Source: Rhodopseudomonas rhenobacensis (GTDB lineage: Bacteria; Pseudomonadota; Alphaproteobacteria; Rhizobiales; Xanthobacteraceae). Taken from it: a DNA stretch of 64,000 nucleotides. A program made the translations under genes and the position numbers. Positions 57,970 through 64,000 of the stretch are shown piece by piece (positions within the stretch are counted from its first letter, which is position 1; each line of letters starts with the position of its first letter). The notes beneath the pieces were generated by a model. The model was not told the DNA's origin, made no database searches, and was given only the letters and a program-made list of their open reading frames with translations. The stretch is from positions 1 through 64,000 of the forward strand of contig NZ_JACHIH010000003.1 in the NCBI RefSeq assembly GCF_014203125.1, read 5' to 3'.

Positions 57970-60038
57970 CGACGCTCGATCCGGTCGAGGTCTTCCGTCA
58001 AGAGGCCAGCGATTTGTTCGAGGCGCTGGAAGGCGCGCTGCTCGACCTCGGCTCGCGTCCCGACGATCGCGAACTGATCGACACCGCGTTTCGCGCGCTG
58101 CACACCATCAAGGGGTCGGGCGCGATGTTCGGCTTCGACAAGGTCGCGGCCTTCACCCATGAGTTCGAGACCGCGTTCGACCAGGTCCGCAAGGGCGAGA
58201 TTTCGGTCAGCAAGGACCTGATCTCGGTGGCGCTGTCCGCCAAGGACTACATCCGCGCGCTGATCGAGGCGCCGGAGGGCACCGACTCGATCATCGGCGA
58301 TGCGATCCTCGACGAGCTGCGCCGCTTCGTCGCCCCCGCCGCCGCAGTAGTGCCGGCCGAGGCGCCCAGCGCAGCGGCTGCCGCGGCGGTCGCGCCGACC
58401 GCGGCCGCGGCGCGCAGCCGCGGCTGGCAGCTGCATATCGAGTTCGATCGCGACGTGCTGCGCAACGGCTCCAACCCGCTGGATTATCTCGACGATCTGC
58501 GCAAGCTCGGCACCGCCTTCGCGACCGCGCGGACCGAGGACGTGCCGCTGCTCGACGAACTCGAGCCCGAGCTGTGCTTCCTGAAATGGGACGTCACGCT
58601 GAACAGCGACTGCGACCGCGCCGCGATCGACGACGTCTTTATGTTCGTGCAGGACGAAATGGTGTTGAGCTGCGAGCCGCTGACCGACGCCGGCGCCGAG
58701 GTCGAGACCGCTATCGAAGCGCCGGCGCCGGTGATCGCAGCGCCGCCGCTCGCACCAAGCGCGCCGGAGGCCGCGGCGCCGCTGCGCCCCGAGCCGGAAA
58801 AGCCGGCCGCGGCGCCGGCCAAGTCGAAAGGCGACGAGCAGCGCCGCTTCGACGACAAGGGACTGGCGACGGTTCGGGTGCAGGCGCAGCGGCTCGATGA
58901 GTTGATGGACCGGGTCGGCGAGTTGGTGATCGCCCAGGCCCGGCTCAGCCAATTGGCCGCTACCACCGACGACATTTCGATCAAGGCGATCGCCGAGGAA
59001 ATCGAACGCCTCGCCGCCGGCTTGCGCGACACCACGATGGGCGCCCGCATGGTGCCGATCGGCTCGCTGTTCGGCCGCTTCCGCCGCCTGGTGCACGACC
59101 TGTCGCGCGACCTCGGCAAGCCGGTGGACTTCGTCACCTCCGGCGAAGACACCGAACTCGACAAGACCATGATCGAGCGCCTCGCCGATCCGCTGGTGCA
59201 TTTGATCCGCAACGCCATCGATCACGGCATCGAAGACACCGCGAGCCGCGCCGCCGCCGGCAAGACGGAGATCGGCCGCATCGAGATCGCGGCGATTCAT
59301 TCCGGCGCCCAGGTGCTGGTCACGGTGCGCGACAACGGCGCCGGGCTCAACGCCGCCCGGATCCGCGCCAAGGCCGAAGAGCAGGGCCTGATCCAGCCCG
59401 GCGCGGTGCTGTCCGACGACGACGTGCATCAGCTGTTGTTCCAGCCGGGCTTCTCCACCGCGCAGACCATTTCGACATTGTCCGGCCGCGGCGTCGGCAT
59501 GGACGTCGTCAAGCGCACCATCGACGCGATGCGCGGCTCGATCGACATCTCGACCCAGCCGGGCCGCGGCACCACGGTGACGCTGCGACTGCCGCTGACG
59601 CTGGCGATCATCGAAGGCCTGCTGATCCGGGTCGGCGAAGGCCGCTACATCATTCCGCTGGCCGCGGTCGAGGAATGCGCCGAACTCAGCGCCGAAGAAG
59701 AGCGCGTGCGCGGCCGCGATTTCCTCAACATGCGCGGCGACCTGGTGCCGTTCCTGCGGCTGCGCGATCTGTTCGACGTCGCGGGCCAGCCGGACCGTCA
59801 TCAGAAGATCATCATCGCGTCGTCCGGCGAGACCCGGGTCGGGCTGATCGCCGATCAGATCATCGGCAGCCACCAGTCGGTGATCAAGTCGCTGTCGAAG
59901 CTGCATTCCGACGTCACCATGTTCTCCGGCGCCACCATCCTCGGCGACGGCAGCGCGGCGTTGATCCTCGACGTCGCGCAGCTGCTGGCGATCGGCGCGA
60001 ACGTCGGCGACGGCAAACATCTCAACGAGGCGGCATAA
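57966..60038 (+). CDS. cheA: Chemotaxis histidine kinase CheA
   Basis: 690 residues. The P1 domain has the phospho-His46 in TAFRALHTIKGSG; a Pro/Ala linker and the CheY-binding P2-like part follow; the dimerisation domain (RLDELMDRVGELVIAQARL) precedes the ATPase domain (N-box HLIRNAIDHGIE, G-boxes DNGAG and GRGVGMDVV), and a CheW-like P5 domain ends the protein. It phosphorylates CheY and presumably any CheB. It overlaps cheY by 4 and cheW by 1 base. Confidence 0.96.
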   Translation: MTTLDPVEVFRQEASDLFEALEGALLDLGSRPDDRELIDTAFRALHTIKGSGAMFGFDKVAAFTHEFETAFDQVRKGEISVSKDLISVALSAKDYIRALIEAPEGTDSIIGDAILDELRRFVAPAAAVVPAEAPSAAAAAAVAPTAAAARSRGWQLHIEFDRDVLRNGSNPLDYLDDLRKLGTAFATARTEDVPLLDELEPELCFLKWDVTLNSDCDRAAIDDVFMFVQDEMVLSCEPLTDAGAEVETAIEAPAPVIAAPPLAPSAPEAAAPLRPEPEKPAAAPAKSKGDEQRRFDDKGLATVRVQAQRLDELMDRVGELVIAQARLSQLAATTDDISIKAIAEEIERLAAGLRDTTMGARMVPIGSLFGRFRRLVHDLSRDLGKPVDFVTSGEDTELDKTMIERLADPLVHLIRNAIDHGIEDTASRAAAGKTEIGRIEIAAIHSGAQVLVTVRDNGAGLNAARIRAKAEEQGLIQPGAVLSDDDVHQLLFQPGFSTAQTISTLSGRGVGMDVVKRTIDAMRGSIDISTQPGRGTTVTLRLPLTLAIIEGLLIRVGEGRYIIPLAAVEECAELSAEEERVRGRDFLNMRGDLVPFLRLRDLFDVAGQPDRHQKIIIASSGETRVGLIADQIIGSHQSVIKSLSKLHSDVTMFSGATILGDGSAALILDVAQLLAIGANVGDGKHLNEAA

Positions 60039-60511
60039 TGGACCAGATCGTCGAAACGCGGCCGCGGGCCGAGGCCGAATCCGAGCAGATGCAGGTGGTG
60101 ATGCTGGGGATCGGCGACGAAGTGTTCGCCCTCAACACCATGCTGGTGCGCGAAATCATCGATCCGGTGCCGGCGACCCGCGTCGCCGGCGCGCGGCCCT
60201 ATCTGCCCTGCGTCGTCAACGTGCGCGGCAACGTGATCCCGCTGGCCGACCTGCGGTCGCGCTTCGGCATGGCGAAGACCGCGGCCACCGCCGATACCCG
60301 CATCGTGGTGCTGGAAATCGAAATCGATCGCGATCCGGTGCTGGTCGGCGTGGTCGCCGACAAGGTTCACGAGGTGACGCAGATCTCGCGCGCCGACGCG
60401 CAGCCGACCCCGCGGGTCGGGATGCGGTGGAATCCGGAATTCATCAGCTTCATCACCAAGTGGCGCGACGAATTTGTGATCGTTCCGAACATGGAACGGA
60501 TCCTGAGCTGA
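60038..60511 (+). CDS. cheW: Chemotaxis coupling protein CheW
   Basis: 157 residues, one CheW domain: MLGIGDEVFALNTMLVREI, VPATRVAGARPYLPCVVNVRGNVIPLADLRSRFG and VGVVADKVHEVTQIS. It links receptors to CheA. ATG at 60038 overlaps the last base of cheA. The operon continues with the receptors 34 bases on. Confidence 0.95.
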   Translation: MDQIVETRPRAEAESEQMQVVMLGIGDEVFALNTMLVREIIDPVPATRVAGARPYLPCVVNVRGNVIPLADLRSRFGMAKTAATADTRIVVLEIEIDRDPVLVGVVADKVHEVTQISRADAQPTPRVGMRWNPEFISFITKWRDEFVIVPNMERILS

Positions 60512-60545
60512 CGATCAATTTGCATTGGGACAAGGGGACTGACAG

Positions 60546-62747
60546 ATGCGTTTCACTGTGAAGGCCAAGCTGGCGTGTGCGTTCGGCGTGGTGATTGCGT
60601 TGTCGATGGTCACTGGTTTCATCGCCTACACCAAGCTGACGGCGCTGGATGCGTCGCAGCTGAGGTTGGTGGCCCAGGCGGAGCGCATGAAGAAGACCGC
60701 AAACCTGATGAACAACATTCAAGGCCAGCTGCGGGCGGAAACCCGCATGATCCTTTCCAACTCCGATAAAGATGCCTTGGACCAGCACAAGATGATGATG
60801 GATCGGCGCGAAACCAGCGTGAAGATCAAGGATGATCTTTACGCAATGGCGTCCGAGGCTGGAAAGCGGCTGATCGAGCAGGCCGGCGCCAAGCTGCAGC
60901 GACTGAACGAATTGCAGGAGCAGGTCGGCAAGCTGGCGCTGTTGCGGTCCGATACGCGCGCCGCCGAACTGTGGAGCTCGGAAAGCCTGCTGAAGTTGCG
61001 GGAATTCAACGCGGCGGTTGACAGCGCCGTCGCCGAGATCGGCAAGTCGCAGGCTTCGCTTGAGGGGCAGCGCGCGATCACCGCGTTGCAGACCGTCAAG
61101 TACGAGGCGGCGAGGCTTGCGCGCTATGCGACCACCACCTTCGGCGCGACCTCGGTCGATGAACTCGATGCCGAAGCCAAGGCGGCGATCCCGGTGCGAG
61201 ACGGTTTCAGGACCGGCGTGGCGCAGACCTCGACCCAACTGGCGGCACTCGGCGTGGCCTCCAGCGGCTTGACTGCGCAGGCCGAGCACTTCGTGCGCTC
61301 CGCCGAAAAGGTGATCGAGACTGCGCATGAGGGCGGCAAGATCAAAGCCGTCGCGCTCACCAACGGTGAGGGCCGCAAGGCGTTCAACGACACCCAGACG
61401 GCGCTCGAGGAGTACATCAAGCTCACCAACAACCAGATGGCTGAACTCGCGAGCACCGGCACCGAGGAAGCGAATTTCGCCAAGACGCTGCTGATCAGCA
61501 TCATCATCGCCTCGCTGCTCGCTGCGATCGCCTCGGCAGCGTGGATCGCGGTCAATATCAGCCGCGGGCTGAGCCGTGCCGTCGGCCTCGCCGACGCGGT
61601 TGCGATCGGCGATCTCAGCCAGCAGATCGAGGTGTCGAGCGACGACGAGATCGGCGACCTGGTGAAATCGCTCAATCGCATGGCGACCAACCTGAACGCG
61701 ACCGCGAAGGTCGCGGATACCATCGCCTCGGGCGACCTCACCGTCAACGCCAAGCCGCAGTCCGACAAGGACACGCTCGGCATCGCACTGGAACGCATGG
61801 TCATGAAACTGCGCAGCGTGGTCACCGACGCGGTCACCGCGGTGCAGAACGTCTCTGCGGGCAGCCAGCAATTGTCGGCCAGCGCCGAGCAGCTGTCGCA
61901 GGGCGCCACCGAACAGGCCTCCTCGGCGGAGGAAGCCTCCTCGTCGATGGAAGAGATGGCCGCCAATGTGAAGCAGAACGCCGAGAACGCCGGTCAGACC
62001 GAAAAGATCGCGCATCAATCGGCCAAGGACGCCGAGGCCAGCGGCGCCGCGGTCGGCCGCGCGGTCGAGGCGATGCAGACCATCGCCGGCAAGATCACCA
62101 TCGTGCAGGAGATCGCCCGCCAGACCGATCTGCTGGCGCTCAACGCCGCGGTGGAAGCCGCGCGCGCCGGCGAACACGGCAAGGGTTTTGCGGTGGTGGC
62201 TTCCGAGGTTCGGAAGCTCGCCGAACGCAGCCAGACCGCGGCCGCCGAAATCGGCGCGCTGTCGACCGAGACCGTGAAGGCGGCGCAGGAGGCCGGCTCG
62301 ATGCTGTCGCGCCTGGTGCCCGATATCAAGAAGACCGCGCAGCTGGTCGAAGAGATCACCGCCGCCTGCCGCGAGCAGGACGTCGGCTCCTCGCAGATCA
62401 ACCAGGCGATCCAGCAGCTCGACAAGGTCGGCCAGCAGAACGCAGCCGCCTCCGAGCAGGTCTCCTCGACCTCCGAGGAACTGGCCTCGCAGGCCGAGCA
62501 ACTGCAGTCGACCATCGCCTACTTCAAGATCGATCACGCCAAGGCCGCCAGCAGCGACAGGGCCGAGGGGCTCGACAAGGCGGTGGCGCAACTGCGCAAC
62601 AAGGCCACGGCGATGGCGGCGCCGCCCCGCGCCGCCAAGAGCCCGGCCGCGCGGCCGGCACGCGCGCTGAAGGTTGCCGGCGGCGGCGGCTTTGCGCTCG
62701 AGATGAACGACCCCGTCGACGATCGCGACGCCGAGTTCCATCGCTAA
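60546..62747 (+). CDS. Methyl-accepting chemotaxis protein 1
   Basis: 733 residues. A membrane segment near residues 8-28 and a second near 320-345 frame a long helical periplasmic domain of about 290 residues, the size of a two-module helical bundle. A HAMP domain (about 345-395), then the cytoplasmic signalling hairpin with [39 protein letters not shown], follow. It ends in an Ala/Pro-rich tail without a CheR-tethering pentapeptide. The ligand is unknown. It is paralogous to the next gene, so the two are a tandem duplication. Confidence 0.92.
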   Translation: MRFTVKAKLACAFGVVIALSMVTGFIAYTKLTALDASQLRLVAQAERMKKTANLMNNIQGQLRAETRMILSNSDKDALDQHKMMMDRRETSVKIKDDLYAMASEAGKRLIEQAGAKLQRLNELQEQVGKLALLRSDTRAAELWSSESLLKLREFNAAVDSAVAEIGKSQASLEGQRAITALQTVKYEAARLARYATTTFGATSVDELDAEAKAAIPVRDGFRTGVAQTSTQLAALGVASSGLTAQAEHFVRSAEKVIETAHEGGKIKAVALTNGEGRKAFNDTQTALEEYIKLTNNQMAELASTGTEEANFAKTLLISIIIASLLAAIASAAWIAVNISRGLSRAVGLADAVAIGDLSQQIEVSSDDEIGDLVKSLNRMATNLNATAKVADTIASGDLTVNAKPQSDKDTLGIALERMVMKLRSVVTDAVTAVQNVSAGSQQLSASAEQLSQGATEQASSAEEASSSMEEMAANVKQNAENAGQTEKIAHQSAKDAEASGAAVGRAVEAMQTIAGKITIVQEIARQTDLLALNAAVEAARAGEHGKGFAVVASEVRKLAERSQTAAAEIGALSTETVKAAQEAGSMLSRLVPDIKKTAQLVEEITAACREQDVGSSQINQAIQQLDKVGQQNAAASEQVSSTSEELASQAEQLQSTIAYFKIDHAKAASSDRAEGLDKAVAQLRNKATAMAAPPRAAKSPAARPARALKVAGGGGFALEMNDPVDDRDAEFHR

Positions 62748-62818
62748 CTGAGCGGCGGCGCCGCGAGGCTTCGGCCGGCGGCCGCCGCCACGACCATCCC
62801 GTGAAGGGGGATCAAGAG

Positions 62819-64000
62819 ATGTCCATGAGATTTTCTGTCAAGGCCAAGCTTGCAACCACGTTTGGCGCCGTCACCATCCTGTCGTTGATCACCGGCGGAG
62901 TCGCCTATCTCAAACTGGTTTCGCTGGAGGCCGCGCAGCAAGGCCTGGTCCAGCAGGGTTTGCGGATGGAGAAGACCGCCGACCTGATGGGCGAAATTCA
63001 ATCCGCCCAACGCGCCGAGAACCGGATGATCAACGCCACCTCGGAAAAGGACACCGCGGACAATTATCGCGCCTTGCTCGAGCGCCACGACAAGGCCCTC
63101 AAGCTCAAGGACGAGCTCACGGCGATCGCCAGCGAGGAGGGCAAGCGTCAGCTCGGCCTGGCCACCGACAAGCTCAAACACATGTATGATTTGCAGAAGC
63201 AATCCGGCAAGCTGGCGTTGCTGAACTCCAACAATCATGCGGCGCAGCTGTGGTCGGTCGAGGGATTGAGCGCCGCGCGCGAATTGAACGCCAGCATCGA
63301 CGTGGCGTTTGCCGACCTCAACAAGGCGCCGGATCGGATCGAAAACGTTCGTGCGCTGCTGACACTGCAGAGCGCGCGGCTGGAGGCGGCGCGTCTCGCC
63401 CGGCTGGTGGTGACCACCTTCTCGGCGTCGTCGGTGGAGCAGCTCGAGGCCGAACAAAAGACCGCCGTCGCGCAGGCCACCGAGCTGAAGTCCAGCATCG
63501 GGCAGGCGCTCAATCAACTCGGCGGTCTCGGCGTCGCGGTCAACAATATCACCCGCGACTACGAGCGGTTTTCCGGCGTTGCCGACAAGATCCTCGCCAC
63601 GGCGCGCGAGGCCGGCAACATCAAGGCACTGGCGATCACCACCGGCGAAGGGCGCAAGGCGTTCAACGACAGCCTCGAGGCGTTCGAGGACTACATCATC
63701 CTGATCAAGAAGCGGATGAACGAGCTCGCAACCGCCGGCGCCGAGGAAGCGGCCTCGGCGAAGACGCTGCTGGCCGCCATCATCGCCGCCTCGCTGCTGA
63801 TCGCGGTGGCCTCGGCGCTGTGGATCGCCATCAATATCAGCCGCAGCCTCGGCCGCGCCGTCAAGCTCGCCGACGCGGTTGCGGCGGGCGACCTGACCCA
63901 GACCACCAAGCCGACCAGCAATGACGAGGTCGGCGACCTGATCATCTCGCTGAACGGCACCGTGGAGCGTCTGCGCGGCGTGGTGACGGATGCGGTGACG
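62819..64000 (+). CDS. Methyl-accepting chemotaxis protein 2 (partial, cut by window end)
   Basis: The first 394 residues are visible and still open at 64000. They follow receptor 1 closely in layout: MRFSVKAKLATTFGAV in place of [16 protein letters not shown], a periplasmic helical domain with ENRMINATSEKDTADNYRALLERHD, a second membrane segment near 325 (AAIIAASLLIAVASALWI) and the start of the HAMP domain (SRSLGRAVKLADAVAAGDLTQ). The likely ATG at 62819 is close to GGGGGA; an ATG 6 bases later is also in frame. The signalling domain is not in the window. Confidence 0.85.
   Translation, partial: MSMRFSVKAKLATTFGAVTILSLITGGVAYLKLVSLEAAQQGLVQQGLRMEKTADLMGEIQSAQRAENRMINATSEKDTADNYRALLERHDKALKLKDELTAIASEEGKRQLGLATDKLKHMYDLQKQSGKLALLNSNNHAAQLWSVEGLSAARELNASIDVAFADLNKAPDRIENVRALLTLQSARLEAARLARLVVTTFSASSVEQLEAEQKTAVAQATELKSSIGQALNQLGGLGVAVNNITRDYERFSGVADKILATAREAGNIKALAITTGEGRKAFNDSLEAFEDYIILIKKRMNELATAGAEEAASAKTLLAAIIAASLLIAVASALWIAINISRSLGRAVKLADAVAAGDLTQTTKPTSNDEVGDLIISLNGTVERLRGVVTDAVT

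Noticed and set aside
57678-60020. A 780-codon minus-strand frame opposite cheA
   Set aside because: Same high-GC shadow effect; composition is Arg/Asp/His rich and cheA has complete family motifs.
60453-62741. A 762-codon minus-strand frame opposite receptor 1
   Set aside because: Shadow of the receptor gene; no family features.

Overview
This window is high-GC chromosomal DNA. Its gene content (Fe-only nitrogenase, several alphaproteobacterial conserved families, a groESL operon with a CIRCE operator, an R/H-rich antisense ORF pattern) points to an alphaproteobacterium of the Rhodopseudomonas palustris / Bradyrhizobium group. The species assignment is inference from gene content; no rRNA or tRNA gene is visible to anchor it.

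Layout. 0-10 kb: an ABC transporter of the SbmA/BacA-YddA type, a lactate permease, a META/HslJ-like secreted protein, a CrtI-like FAD oxidoreductase, an unrecognised secreted protein, groES-groEL with promoter, CIRCE operator and terminator, and a lipoprotein. 10-21 kb: cheZ, an L,D-transpeptidase, a TPR-SPINDLY/OGT-type glycosyltransferase, a DUF2076 protein, a coupled glycosyltransferase/ChbG-HpnK deacetylase pair, hisZ-hisG, rsmE. 21-26.9 kb: a MarR-isochorismatase-MFS cluster, ubiA, and an AT-richer two-gene islet that looks acquired. 27-33 kb: pmbA, an IMPase-family phosphatase, DUF4170, and the lipid A genes waaA-lpxK. 33-46 kb: a BacA-like transporter, an acyl-CoA dehydrogenase downstream of a cytochrome c and a DUF6455 gene behind a FixK/FNR-type box, a PAS-GGDEF-EAL protein, an SDR, a membrane class III nucleotide cyclase, a P450, htpX, a class V aminotransferase and a nuclease-like protein. 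46-50.6 kb: a terpenoid-cyclase-fold protein, a caspase-like protein lacking both catalytic residues, and an orphan RND/HlyD adaptor.

51-56.7 kb holds the iron-only nitrogenase operon anfHDGKO plus a gamma-glutamylcyclotransferase-like gene, behind a clear sigma-54 promoter. AnfH is the reductase, AnfDGK the catalytic FeFe protein; all P-cluster and cofactor ligands are in place. The regulator anfA and the cofactor-assembly genes are not in the window. 57.3-64 kb is a chemotaxis operon: STAS protein, cheY, cheA, cheW and two tandem methyl-accepting receptors, the second cut by the window edge.

Six copies of a palindromic intergenic repeat of about 115-145 bp, ending in GTCATTCCGG/CCGGAATGAC-type arms, sit downstream of genes, four of them between convergent genes. 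Two copies of a second repeat family and one double hairpin of a third are also present. The least explained items are the terpenoid-cyclase-like gene, the pseudo-caspase, the AT-rich HEPN-like gene pair, and the cyclotransferase gene attached to the anf operon.
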